This document shows positions 25,455 through 37,475 of a DNA stretch of 64,000 nt, piece by piece. Source of the DNA: Aphelocoma coerulescens (Eukaryota; Chordata; Aves; Passeriformes; Corvidae). A program made the position numbers and the translations under genes. The notes below the pieces were generated by a model that worked only from the letters and a program-made list of their open reading frames with translations, did no database searches and was not told the DNA's origin. Every line of letters starts with the position of its first letter. Positions within the stretch are counted from its first letter, which is position 1. The DNA lies in assembly GCF_041296385.1 (NCBI RefSeq), contig NC_091023.1, positions 4,650,924 through 4,714,923 of the forward strand. Reading direction: 5' to 3'.

Positions 25455-25585
25455 TGGTCACTGCACAGGTCACCCCGTGGGTCTGGCTGAGTGCTTCACA
25501 AGGCACATACAGGACAGCCAGGGGCTCAGGCCCAGCAAGCACGGTGTCAGACTTTGCTGGGTGCAGGGTTCTCCTGCTTTATCTG
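25455..25585 (+). mobile_element. Degenerate CR1 reverse-transcriptase fragment
   Basis: The plus strand encodes RHIQDSQGLRPSKHGVR at about 25499-25549. It is preceded by a degraded HPVGL block at 25473-25487, where CR1 reverse transcriptase has an RPVSL-type motif. This is the RT core region of CR1 ORF2 shortly before the segment coding for KAFDTV. About 30 bp between the two blocks are deleted, and the frame is lost by about 25560. No 3' tail is present. The surrounding 69-codon frame is a relic and not a host gene. Divergence is clearly higher than in the copies at 4.7 and 60.8 kb, so this insertion is probably older. Confidence 0.6.
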
Positions 25586-25679
25586 TTTGTCTGAGAGTTA
25601 ATACCTTTGGCACATGCCCAGGACGTGCAGCAGCTCACTGGGAGTGAGTTCTTCTCTCATTCTCCATTAGTGCCAGCTC

Positions 25680-25683
<4 letters not shown>

Positions 25684-25748
<65 letters not shown>
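25684..25748. repeat. (TG)n dinucleotide microsatellite, about 32 units
   Basis: This is an uninterrupted TG/CA tract of 65 bases. It generates artificial Val-Cys and Thr-His dipeptide frames on the two strands, which should not be annotated as proteins. Tracts of this length are usually length-polymorphic by replication slippage, and alternating purine-pyrimidine DNA can adopt Z-form. It lies about 100 bp downstream of the degenerate CR1 RT fragment. No functional role is visible. Confidence 0.97.
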
Positions 25749-25750
<2 letters not shown>

Positions 25751-28700
25751 GACCCTGTGGTAAAGCTGCTCTGCCGTGTCCCTCTGTTTCTTCTCCTGCA
25801 GTGAGAATTGGGACAGAGTGGAAGTTGTGTGGGTGGGCACTTGACCCACCAGACTTCTGACTTGAAGTGTCCTCTGATTTTTCATCTACTGAGCTTCTTT
25901 GAAATGGAGCCACACAGGTTCCATACCTGTTTTCCATCCCATGAACCAGAAACACTTACATTGGAATTATTAAAGATATAAATGCTGTGAACTTTTTTTT
26001 TCCTAGCTGAATGAAAAACTGCTTGTCCTGTGAATCATCAGGAAGTGAACCTCAAATTGGGGTCTGTGTCTGGTGAATCAAAGATGAGTCTGAGCTAATT
26101 AAAAGGTTGTAGCTTGACTTCAGTATTGGTGGTTTCCAGCTGGATAAAAGCCTGAGTGGATCTTGTTCGTTTTTGTCCAGAAGTCTGTTGAGGCTGAGCG
26201 TGCTGGTGGATAATTGCAGGTATTCCCCCCATTGCCTGTAGCTGCTGGGAGCACTCAGTGATTTGGATGAACTGGGGTTTTTTGATGCACATGCACTGAG
26301 GGTTTATGTCTCGAATGAATGCTGTGTGAGCAGTGCTGCATTACTTAACCTAAGAAATAAATATTTCTGATTAGTTTCTTTGTAAAAATTATTATCCTTG
26401 AGACTGCTAAGGGACTCGAGAGGTTAATGTAACCAGGATGGTGAGAAATAAACACTCATTTTTAATGTCATAAGGCAAATATTAGGAATAGTCTTCCTTT
26501 CACAAGATACTAGGGTAGACTTTTAGATTTTCCAACATTCCTATATTCAAAACCAAGACCAAATATACTCATTTTTAACTTTGACATTTGCCCTTCTGTG
26601 ATTACTAATACCACAACTGTGTTGGTCTGTCATCATGCACCGTGTATTATTCAACAGGCCTCCAAATCTTCCCTGCAACGGAATTGACCTTCTCATTAGT
26701 TGGAAATAACACTGTGATAGGTAATCAATATTCTGTTGAAATGCCAGCATCTCTTCTTGGGCATTACTCATCCTTATTTCTGAAAACCACTCAGACTAAA
26801 AGCAAAATGTTTAGATGCAGCTGTGTGTGGCAAATCTGCCCTTATACGTACAAACGATGTGTACACAAGTGTTATTATGAAGGTACAAATTGTAGATTTG
26901 GGTCTCTGATGCTCTCTGTGTGCCAGCCTGACCTTACACTCCAGACCCTGTATCAGAATGTGAAACAGGTTCCCTGAGAGCTGCCAGGATTCCCTGCTGC
27001 CAGGGGCTTGGTTAGAATTGCTGCTGGGACAATTATGAAACAATTAAAGAGCAGTTTGGTTGGATTTTTTGTTTGTTCATTTGTTTTTAATTTTGCTGTA
27101 GAGGCTTGGTAGAAAATCACTGTTTTTCTCCTTGCACTTTTAAAACTGTGTCAGATAAAAATTGATTCACATATTGACTGTTATTCAGAATTGTGATGTC
27201 AGTTCAGTTTTGGCATCTTAAAAAGCACCTTCACCTGCCCATTTTCTGTAAAGCTCAATTCAGGTCTGCTTGAGCTGTAATCACACTAAGGGTTTTGTGA
27301 GTATGGAAGCCCCTCTGTCACCTATCCCCAATGGGGCAGTGCAAATTCTATGCCAACATGTGCATGTTTCCAGTCAAACTGCAGACCCTTCCTTATAGCA
27401 CAGCTTACCCTCTCTTCAAGCTGGATTCCCTTTACATTTATGGGCTCTCTCTCTTAGTCTTACATTTCTTGACTTTATTTTTTTTAATAGTTTAATAGAG
27501 ATGCAAAAAAAGACCAATTATTTCCAGAGGACTTTAAAAGAGTGTTCCTTCTATCCTGTCTGCAGAAACAAACAGGTCAAGATAGTCTGAGAGCTGAAAA
27601 GGGTTTTCTTTTACCTACCCCACCATGGTTCAGGTATCATAATCACAGCTGAGTCCTGAGAGCTGCACGATCAAACCTGGGTCTAGGTCTGCTTTGAAAA
27701 GTTCATCCTAAGGTTCTGATGCTGGTTTATTCTTCTGTTAAAAGTACATTTGACTGTTGTGCTATTGTTGCTCATTTCATTTAAAAGGGGGATTTTATTT
27801 AATGAAGCTCTTGTGAGCAAAATATTTCTACCAACAGCTTGTGCTTAGTTGCTGCTCTTAGCCTGCGCTCTGTGGAGGTTGGGTAAGTGTGTGAAGATAC
27901 TCTTTGGAGAGGCAATACTTTCCTCCCAATACTATTAGAATTTACCTGTTTCTCTCATCTTTTAGCTTCATACTCAGTTGTTCCCCCTGTATATGACAAG
28001 CAGAAATTTGGCAGTTCTCTATTTGTTTAATTGTTGTGAGGTGAGAGGGTTTTTGTGGAGGGAGAATGGAGTGATCATGTTCTATTTCTCTGGGAGTTTT
28101 TAAAATTTCAGTCAAGGGTATCTGGTTAACTGGATTTCATCTGTGAAAGAACTTGGAAAAGAAACTCCATGTATAGAACAGTTTAGGCTATGTGTTTGGT
28201 TTTTTTTAAGTAGTCCAATGATTAGGAAATTTCTGCTTCTCAGTGATCCATTATACCTGTGTATTTTTACACTAAAATAGATACTCTAAGAGTGGGCTGC
28301 TGCTCTCAAATTTATCATAGGTGGCCTTTTGTTTTCAGGCAAACTTGCTCATTTAGTCTCTCAGCAATTTTACAGAGCAGAGAAATATGCACATTTTTCT
28401 CAGTGCCCAGAAGAGCAAAGGAAGTGTAATATCGAACATTAATCTACATCAGTGGTGGATGATGTTGCTTTTTCTGGTGTCTTATTCTCACCATTAGAGT
28501 GCAGATTTTGCAGAAACTGAATATGACCTCTACTTTGACAGAAATATTAAACTTACCTCTTTCCTTGGAACATATTTTCCTGGTGATGAGGAGAGGGAAA
28601 ATGCTGGAGCTGCCCTGTAAACCTAACTGAAAGCTTCTACAAGACATTAAGTACAAATGTGTGTGTTACAAAGGTGCTGCTTGTTGCTGTGGTAGATTGC

Positions 28701-30582
28701 ATACAGTGGATTTTTGTGTTAAGCTCTCTTACAAGTGTTAATTGACTAATGCAGTAGCTTTACTCTCAAGACATCTTGGCTATTTGTTATAAAGTACTAA
28801 TTTACAGTCTTCTGATAATTTCTAGACAACTGGTTCATATGTGTTCATAATAGAAAGTGATTCATCAATAATTCAGGAACTATGCTTAGCTGGTATGGTA
28901 AGTGCAAGAACAGGTATGGAGAGACTATTAGAGGGGGCTAATAAAAGAGTAAGAAAATCCTGGAATACAAGTATAGTAATGTGTATTCTAAAAAGCAGCC
29001 AGCATTCAATTTGACATGCAGTGGATGTCAGCTTTGCAAATGAAACACTGGAAGCTTCCTTAGCAATGAATATAAAAATGCAAAGATCAGCTATGCAGAA
29101 AAAGGAAATTAAAAAGTAACTTTTATATATAGGTGTGATTAAAATTGTAGGATAGTTTGTAATCCTTTTGGGACAGGTTTTGGGATGTGTCATTTATTGG
29201 TGATAGAGTTTGCCCTTAGGATTCACTTGAAGCTTCAAGGAATTATATAATTCACACAGTGAATTATTTTTTGTTGAAACTTACAAACAAGCAGTGTGAA
29301 GACTGTTCCTCCTGGGATCAGAGTGGCTGGGGATGGGGAGGAGGAGAAAAGAATGGCTTCATTTGCAGCTAACATTGTAGTGCCATAAAGGGCCCTGAGA
29401 ATATCACACTGGAATAGATTTTCAGGGAATTTGCAATGAGATATAGTGCAGCAAAGAGAAGGTACAATACAAGCAGAATAGAGTACTTCATCTTACAGCT
29501 TCAGGTACAGCCCAGCATAAGATATTCCCAGCACTTGTAATGGATGCTTGCTGCAGGGCAGGTGATTCTAGGCAGAGAATAGACCTGAAGGTTGCTCCAG
29601 TCAAACCACTACCTGGGCATTAAGTGGTGGAATAGTTTATGCTGGAGTGCCATAAACTTGTTCTCCCACGTTCTGTAATCCCATGTCCCACAGCAGGTCC
29701 TTTCTGGGGAAGGCTGACTCGATGTTGAAATAAGTTTGAATTTCTAAATTGTTTCATATGAGTATCTCTTCTTTTGCACCAAGACACTGGAAAAATAAAG
29801 GCCTAACAGCTGCCTCTGTGGGGCTCTAATTCGAACTGTGGTACAGAACCTGTCCTGTTATTGAATGTGGAAATTGTTCTTAGCTACATCTCCATGGTTG
29901 TTCTCTGCTTAAGGACAGTTGTTTTGACACGGAGGACAGATGGCATTTAAGAAGCCCAGAGACTGATTGCTTTCTCATTTGGCAGAAGTGACAAAGGCAA
30001 TTAGATCTCCAGTAGCCCATTTTGTAACCCAGTCTTACCTGTACATACACAGGACAGTTGAGCATTAATTTCAATACTCGTATTCGTGGCAAGATGAAGG
30101 GGAGAGCTGGCTCACTCCTGTGTCAGGCAGACTAGAGGTGGGAGCAGGGAAAAATCATTAGAGCACAGCTATTGCTCAGGAACTGTTTTCTGATAGGGAT
30201 TGTTAACATCACAAGGATTAGGTAGTTGGCTATTTTTAGATGCCTATAACTTTTAGAGGCAATTTGAAGCAGTGGATATCACCTAGGGTGTGTTTTTTGT
30301 GCTGTCAGAACAGCACCTTGAGATAAGCAGGATTTCTCTCAGTTTGGAATCCTGAATTTCCTTCAGGACAGGAACTGCATAAATTCAGACTTGCACGTTC
30401 TGACCTCCCTGTCAAACAGCTTGTGAACTGCTCTCTGAGAAGGAGAGCCAGCTGGGCACTTAGTGGAATGGTAAGAAGGGAGGAATTGGCCCCACTTGTA
30501 GCAGCAGCAAGAAGGTGCTTTCACAGATGTTCACTTGCTTTCTCTCTCCTGCAGGGACGACATGAACAGAAATAAAGGTTAT
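25749..30582. other. Gene-free stretch with one weak minus-strand exon candidate
   Basis: No recognised gene or repeat. On the minus strand, 28636-28557 is bounded by an acceptor (ACTTAATGTCTTGTAG) and a near-consensus donor (GAG followed by GTAAGTTT), with an open frame across its 80 nt. A minus-strand donor-like site (CAG followed by GTAAGACTGG) also occurs near 30040. A strong plus-strand acceptor-like polypyrimidine site (TTTCTCTCTCCTGCAG) ends at 30555, about 30 bp left of the LTR. None of these connects into a gene model. Confidence 0.5.
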
Positions 30583-31025
30583 GAGGTGGTTTACAGTGGG
30601 ATGGGGAGGAGAATCTGAAAAAAATAAAGGAAAACCCCATGGGTTGAGATAAGAATGGTTTAATAATTAAAATAGTGTAATAATAATAATAATAATAGTA
30701 ATGTAAAGGGAGACAACAAAAAGAGAGAGAGGAATAAAACCTAAGTAAGGCAAGTGATGCATAACACAGTTGCTCCCCATCTGCTGGCCAATGCCCAGCC
30801 CACCCCTGAGCAGTGACTGATGCCTCCTGGCCAACTCCTCCCAGTTTATGTACTGGGCTTGTGGCATGGAATACCCCTTTGGCCAGTTCAGGTCAGGTGT
30901 CCTGGTCATGCTCCCTCCCTCCTTCTGTACTTCCTCACTGGCAGATCATGGAAAACTGAGAAATCCTTGACTCAGGGGACGCTCAACTTAGCAACAACCA
31001 AAACCATCAGTGTTTCCTGCCTTTG
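30583..31025 (-). mobile_element. Endogenous retroviral LTR, solo, songbird ERVL-like family
   Basis: Read on the minus strand, this matches a common passerine LTR in order. It has a promoter-side segment with CCAACTGGCCAAAGG-type text, here as CTGAACTGGCCAAAGG near 30893-30878. A TATA-like CAGTACATAAACTGG lies at about 30856-30842. A TTATTATTATTA tract follows at about 30703-30679, then an ATTAAA polyadenylation signal within AATTATTAAACC near 30669-30658. Last come CTTATCTCAACCCATGGG and a pyrimidine-rich end with CCTCCCCATCCCACTG. The minus-strand 3' end has lost about 50 bp, and the 5' terminus is too diverged to place. No internal viral gene or primer-binding site adjoins it, so it is a solo LTR. 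An 80-codon frame across it is spurious. Confidence 0.8.
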
Positions 31026-34000
31026 TAGTGTTTGCTGGTGCTGCACATCTCACTTAGCTTCAAGCAGAATGGCTTCTGCATCCAGCACTGCATTTGTGAA
31101 CCTCTAACTGGTGACACACAGAGTTACCTCTAAAGAGAACAGAGTTGAGTTGGAATTAGGGTGTCAGAAGTGCTCCTTTTAATTTTGGCCACATCTGCTT
31201 TATTTTGGACTGATTTTAAGTTATCAAAGCAGCACAAAGTAATTGAATTGTATCAGAAGGACTTCTGTTCTTGTATAGACTGCTCTCATGCTGCTGCAGT
31301 CCACAGATTGATCTGGCTTTGATTGTGATGTGACTTGGTCAGAATTGTTTATCCAGGCACCAAATGAGTCTGGCTTGACTTTCAAATGTTAAGTGGAGCT
31401 TAGTTTTATAAAACATGGCTTATTGCTTGTGATATCAGGAAACTTGAGGTGAAGCTGCACAGACAGGCTGACTAGGAAACCACCAGAGCTCTTACTGCAT
31501 TTTTGCTGAAGCTCCTACATTTCAAATGAGATCACTTAAGCCAGAAACATATTGCTTTCTTTTCGTCAAGTGTGTAGTCTAAAATGAAATTCAAAAACTT
31601 GTCCTACAGGAGTTTTAGCAGACTGGAGAGGTGAATCCAGGTCCTGCAACTTTGGTGTAGTGTCCAACCAACAGACACCCTTTACCAGAATGCACCCTTC
31701 CAGCAATATGAGTAAGGCTTTGCCTGAGGAGATGTGGGAACAGCATCAGAGAATTTTAAAATGTTCAAGGGCAAGAAATTCACCCTTTTGATTATGAAAA
31801 ATCGTCATCATATTTACTGAAGTTTCTTTGAAAATAATAGATTATTAGATTTGATTATCTAACATATTATATTGTCATCCTTTCATTTCTGCTTTTTTTT
31901 TTTCTTTTGGCAAGGTTCTGTGGTTTTCCCCTTTAAAGACAGACTAATAAACAAACAAAAAAAAACACACAAAAGCCCACAATAACAGAAAGCCACTAAA
32001 TTGGAAATACTGGAAAGCAATTCAGGAGTTAGAGAGCTTGTCTTCTGAAGATGAGTTCTTTTATAATATCCCTAATAGAACTTTCAAGTTAAATACACTT
32101 GAACAGCATTTGGCACTTGTTCTACTAATGGTAATTGATTCTCAAACACACACAGACCTATACTATGGTGCAAGCTCTGCTGCATCCCAAAATGTTTTCC
32201 TGGAATTGCAATACCTGAAGTACTCCAGAGTTTAAATCAAAATGTAATTATTTCGTTCTTCATAAATCAGCATCTGTGAAGAAAATACCAGCTTGTATAA
32301 GAACCAGCTGTGCAGCCATTCATCTTTTGAAGAGACAGAGTGTTCCTAGTGGATGGTTGAGCAGTTGGTTACTCCGTGGACCACTTGGAGGCCACTAGTT
32401 TTGTGCAGAGCAGTGGTGTACTCTTAATGTAGTGAAAGAACATAGCCTCAAAGCCAGACCTCTGAAGTGTACAGCATCTGATTGTCACAGATTAAGTACT
32501 TCATCTGTCTGCAGATGTAACTGTCTTCCCCCTTTACCTGCAACACTTGGGAAGATGTTTTCTGTTTGTGCTATGAGAGTGTTCCTGTGAAATGCCCAGA
32601 CACGCACAGGGAGCCTCAGAAGTAGATAAAATACAGTACTTTGGGGTTTCTATTCTCACACTCAAGGTACTCTGTGTGGTAGGGGTTGAGCTCTGACCGT
32701 GAATGTGTTTTTTCAATTGCAGTAGGTTTTGCCTGGGATGCACAAACCTTAATCCTGTTCTGCACCAGAAATATTCAAAACCTGGTTTACTGTTTTAAAG
32801 GTACCAACCTTTTAAAGCAGGCCCCATGATGGTTGTTCTCAAGCTTCATGCTTTGAAATGTGTTCCGTGTCATAATTAGCTTTGTGCTTGCCCACGTAGC
32901 ATATGCTTTTAATTAGTGAATTCCATATGGATTTCTATGTACGCTCAAGCTAACACAAGACACATGGGCTTGAGGAGGGTGAATTTTTGGGCTTTAGATG
33001 CAGGAGAGACTAAGCCCAAAGGTACAACAAATCAAGGCTTGTTTAACATCATTACCTTAATCATGATCTGGCTTTAGCCAACTGTTCTGGTTTAGAGCAA
33101 ACATGAAATGCAGTTTTTGAGCCTGAATGGAAACCAGGAACGGTAACAAGAGAATGCTTGTACTGTGAGGTAACTGGGAGTGTCTCTTTTGCTCCATTCC
33201 TACATGTCTGTTTCTTTTCTAAGATTATCAGAAATTTTAAAAAATTGCCTGCAGACCCTCAGCATCTCTCTTGGAGAAGTGCATGCATCTGCAGAAGGAA
33301 GTTACTACTGCCCCAATACTCTCTGGCTGAACTGTGTCTGTTCATAGTTGTGTAATTGGAATAATATTCTGACCCTGGCAAAACGAGTGGGTTCTGGGAG
33401 CCTGGACTTCAAGCTACAACTCCCAGTCAGTGCTCTGCAATGAAACTAATGTTAGAACCATATAAATCTTCTCAAAATGCAGTTTTTGCCAGCACAGCAC
33501 AAGTAGATCAAGTTGCCTCTGAGTGTGCTTGTGCACTGAAAAAAAATTCTCTATGGAAATATCTTCCATCAGGCTTGAACTTCCATCCCGCACCTGTGGT
33601 TCTGCTTTGCATTCAGCAGGGAGCACAGCAGTGAGCACTGCTGCTGTCACAGGCCCCACATCCACGGCATCAGTCTTGTGTGGCTTCCTAGTATGTCATT
33701 CCTCCACCTCCCCTGGCTGCAGAGCAAGTCCTGATTCCAGAGCAGGTGTCCCTGAAGGCTGCTCCTGCTACTTCAAAAGCTGGGATCCCCCCTCTCGCTG
33801 ACCACATCCTTTTCTTGCTTGTAAACAAAGCCTTTGCCAGCTGCTCTTAAGCACCTGGAATGTTTTGCTCTCTGTAGTCTGGCATTAGTAGTGAAGCCCT
33901 GACAGAAACACAGCAGTGCTGGTGCCATTCAGTGAGGTCCTGCCTGGGCTGAGACATGGCTCTGTCAGTTCAGCCATCTGCTTTACAGGATTTGTAAGAA

Positions 34001-35520
34001 ATGTCACATCCACACATGCACATTATCAAGGATGCAAAGGGCAATACTTGCAAGAGCTGAAGTGTGCTTCTTGCCTCCATCTGGTTTCCTCTTCTGCCTA
34101 TAAATGCCGCCCCTATCTGGAGGACAGCCTGTCTTCCTTCATTTAAGCCTCTCTGTGAGATGGCTCCTACTCTGCTTTATTTATTGCATGCTATTCACAC
34201 CTTGTTCTGATTAGAGAAGTATTGATTTCCTCATGGGCTTTTCTGTGGTACTCATCATTTTGAGATTAGTGTTTCACGAATGCTAATTGATCCTCAGTGT
34301 GTCCATTAGGTGACAGGATGGTGGGCATTCTCCCTCTCCAGATGAAGAGCTGAGGCTTGGATTGAGTCAAAAAAAAGGCAGCTCATTTCTGCTTGCCTAA
34401 TTTGATGTGACACTGCCCTGGCTTGTCACAGCAGCCAGATCATGTAGCAGCTCAGATGCTGACAGCCTGCAGTGCAGTGACCCAGCTGCAGCTGTGAGCA
34501 CTTGGGGCTCCTGCCTTTCAGACCCCGGGCTCTCAGAATGCCCAGAAATGAGCAATGTGATGAGTGGCTCCTGTGGGAAATTTGGTTAAAACCCTGCACT
34601 TGGTCTGTAGGAACTCAGAGTAGCAATTATAATCTGTGTGCTCTGGGACAAGTGGGGCTGCCTTAGCCATGAGAAAGTCCTTTCTCTCATTGCTCCCCAC
34701 TCTTGCAAGCTCCAGTTAACCCCTTGTGACCCACAGCCAAGTGTCCTGCTATGGGCTATGGATCTGTTCCATAGATCCTAACTTTTCCTCTCCCTCTGGT
34801 AGCAACCATGTTTCTTTCCCAAATTTCCCAATTAACATAATTAACTTGAACTCAGAACAATTTTTATTATCATTAGAACTTGTTGCCAGGTTTTTAAAAA
34901 GCAATGCTCTCTCTACTTTCAGAGGGCATGGTATTAAAGCCTGAAATGTAAAGCCCTTATACTGGGCCTTGGGTGGGGATGGGAATATAAATCTTGTTTC
35001 CTGAATCCAAGTAGAGAGTTGTCTGCATTGTCTGTATCCTTGCTGTGGCTCAGAATTACTGCAGTACAAAACTGATCCAGCATCAGCTACTGCTGAAATA
35101 TGCTGCAAACACATGCAAAATACCTAATTTCAGGAGCAAGGTAGTTATTATCAATGTGGCCATTTTTTTCTTTCCTTCTGGTGAGCTGGCTTTTCATAGC
35201 CTTTTTAGTATTATGTTCATACTTTAAAGAAGGAATAAAAAATGAAGCTATAAATAAGGTGTGCCCTGTAAGAAGGAAGCTAGTGCAGCCCTTACACACA
35301 AACACACACTATTCAGAACAGCTATTTTTGCAGGCAGGTGCTGTGTTTACCCCAAGGAGTGGTTTCAGGGATTTTGTTGAGTAGCACAGAAAGGTTCTAT
35401 GTATCAGTGCTTAATAGTGTTGTCCCCCCAGCTAGGTAATTTGGGCAAAGGAGCAGATTTTCTGGTCCTATGCCCACGAGCCGTTTGTGCTCATCATGGG
35501 GCTGCTGTGCAGCTTGCTGG
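31026..35520. other. Gene-free stretch becoming GC-richer rightward
   Basis: The first 100 bp may be the diverged remainder of the adjacent LTR. The rest has no recognisable gene or repeat. An A-rich patch lies at 31950-31975 and a T run at about 31892-31902. GC-rich segments at 33590-33810 and 34400-34580 are stop-poor and CpG-poor. The frames over them on both strands show no family resemblance. Confidence 0.55.
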
Positions 35521-35705
35521 GAGGCAGTGGGGACAGCCTCAGCTGTGGGGCTGGGAGGCAGTGGGGACAGCCTCAGCTGTGGGGCTGGGAGGCAGTGGGG
35601 ACAGCCTCAGCTGTGGGGCTGGGAGGCAGTAGGGACAGCCTCAGCTGTGGGGCTGGCAGGCTGTGGGGACAGCCTCAGCTGTGGGGCTGGGAGGCTGTGG
35701 GGACA
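35521..35705 (+). repeat. 34-bp minisatellite, about 5.4 copies
   Basis: Tandem units start at 35521, 35555, 35589, 35623 and 35657, with a partial unit at 35691-35705. The first three units are identical. Unit 4 differs by one base (GTAGGG for GTGGGG). Units 5 and 6 share CTGTGG in place of CAGTGG, so the array is most homogeneous at its left end. The unit begins GAGGCAGTGGGGACAGCC and ends GGGGCTGG. Because 34 is not a multiple of 3, each copy shifts frame. All three plus-strand frames therefore stay open across it, giving three overlapping 77-85-codon frames that are artefacts. The strand is G-rich, with repeated GGGG and GG runs. Confidence 0.97.
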
Positions 35706-36785
35706 ATAGCAGCAGTTGCTGCAGAGCAGGCAGGAGGGCAGTGAGAAGAGTCTCTTGCTGCTTCTAGCAAGCTGTTGCTAAAGGCTGTTTGTTCCTGTGT
35801 TTCTTGAGCATTTACTTCAAGATTAATTGAGATCCATCATATGAGGCTTAGATTTCTTATGCCTGTTTAGATGAAAACAAAACTTTTTCTGGCTTTTTAG
35901 AGTTTCTCTCTTTTCCTCCTAACTAGCAAACCCGAGGTCAGCATCTTTTGACATGAATAAAGGCAGTTTGCAGAATTTCTGACATTAAGAATGGCTAGCT
36001 GTTACCAGTGGAGGCTGCTTTCTTGCTTTCTAAAAAACCCTGACCATGCTTTGGATGTGTATCACAGGAAGAAAGCTACTGGTAGCATTTAATTGCTGCA
36101 ACATACCATAATGCCCCTCCCTTTTCCTCCTTTTTCATCTGTGCAGCAACTGTGGACAGAAGAGTGTCCATATTAAAGAAGAAAAATAAATGAAAGGTGC
36201 TTTGCTCAGCCTGTCACTTCCCTGATATTTTGGGAAAAGGATATCTGCTTCTTTACTTGGGAGAACTATAAATTGGCCATCTGCTAAAAGATATGGGGCC
36301 ACAGTTGCACACTGGTATTTGTGGAAGCAGAAATCTGTTCTTTCTGGGCAGCTATGACCTGCAGCAGGGTCTGAGGAGCCCCTGGGGTCCATGGGGACCC
36401 TGGGACAGGTGTGTTGGCCCTTCCTGGGGAGCATGACTCGAGCAATGGGAGGAGGTGGATGGGTGCAGTGCTGCCAGGCTCCTCACTGGGGCTGGAGCTG
36501 TGTCACTTTATGGCATCACCCTGGGTGGGGGACATCTAGTTTTGATCTGGCTTTTCTCAGGAGTTCAGTGGGAAGAAATACCATTGTCTCCAGAGCAGTA
36601 TACAAGTTCTTTGCACCTTTATGGGGCCCTGGTCAGTGCTGTCCATGAAACTACAAAGGCAAACCCTTTTATTCTGAGAGATCTGTAACATTTTTCCAAA
36701 CACATGGGGCGTATTAAATTCCTTGGACATTATGTTGAAGAATCCCAATGCTTTCCCACAGCATCATACTCTGGTTTGGGTTTAG
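35706..36785. other. Gene-free stretch, GC-rich from 36360
   Basis: I see no recognised gene or repeat. The segment 36360-36660 is G-rich with CTGGGG and GGTGGG words and carries several overlapping plus-strand frames of 77-85 codons without recognisable domains. The left part is ordinary AT-leaning sequence. Confidence 0.5.
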
Positions 36786-37475
36786 TTTTCCCATAATGCC
36801 CTTCCATGTAATACAAAACAAGAGGGGGTGGGAAAAGATTGGGATTTTCCAGATGCGTTATTAGAGGAGAGCTTAAAATGCTGTAGGAAGTGCTGTTCTC
36901 TTGAAGCCTGGAGGGAAGGTTCAGCAGGAGGTCACTGTGCAGCTCTGGGTGACACAAAGCTGTGTGACCTGGCTGTGTGTGAGATTTGCTGCTGCTCCAG
37001 GGCTGCTTGGACACGGGGTGCTCATCCCACCCTGGCTTTGGGGGAACCTCTGTCAAGCAAGACCCCTGGGTCCCCCTGTACTCCATTTATTAATACACTG
37101 ACCTTTATTTGGTGCAGCATTTTTCAGTTTTGTCAGATTAACTGCAGCATTACAGCATGTGGGGCTTTGGGATTGTTCTGTTTTTTCTTGAGAGCACTTT
37201 GTGTAAGAAGCTTTGAGATGTTGCACAGACACAGCATATTAGAATTGGATGAGGAGCTTTTTCTTACTTTCCAGGCACTTTGTAGCCTTTTTTCTCCACA
37301 TAATTCAGCCCCAGGCACAGCACGAGAGAAGTTTTCACCTGTAGACTTGCGAGCTTTGCTTCTCCAGCTTTTAATCCTTGCTTTTTCCTGTGACCTGCTG
37401 TTCTGTTTGGCAGCTTTGGGTCAGCAGTCTAAGGACAATTCCAGTCACCTGGACAGCACAAGTGCTCCTGTGTGA
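36786..37475 (+). other. Longest stop-free frame in the window (230 codons), unidentified
   Basis: The plus strand has no in-frame stop from 36786 to the TGA at 37473-37475. The first in-frame ATG lies well inside, at about 37219, in the context SFEMLHRHS, so an ATG-led protein would be only about 85 residues. The frame is cysteine-rich (LKCCRKCC, CEICCCSRA). It contains two hydrophobic stretches, one near TACGALGLFCFFL and one near LLLQLLILAFSCDLLFCL, that could pass for membrane segments. I recognise no family, and no convincing splice acceptor marks its left edge. Low stop density in this GC-rich segment makes a chance origin likely, though a degraded or lineage-specific exon is possible. 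Confidence 0.12.

Noticed and set aside
25607..25955. Open frames crossing the TG repeat (Val-Cys and Thr-His runs)
   Set aside because: They are produced by the pure dinucleotide tract, which has no stop codon in any frame, and have no flanking coding signal.
30667..30909. 80-codon minus-strand ORF ending in an Ile run
   Set aside because: It lies entirely in the LTR; the Ile run is the TTA-rich tract of the LTR, which has no coding function here.
35521..35705. Possible CRISPR array
   Set aside because: The units abut directly with no unique spacers, and the host is a bird; it is a minisatellite.
35399..35744. Three overlapping plus-strand frames with repeated Gly/Ser/Trp motifs
   Set aside because: The same 34-bp DNA unit is read in three rotating frames; this is a minisatellite artefact and not a repeat protein.
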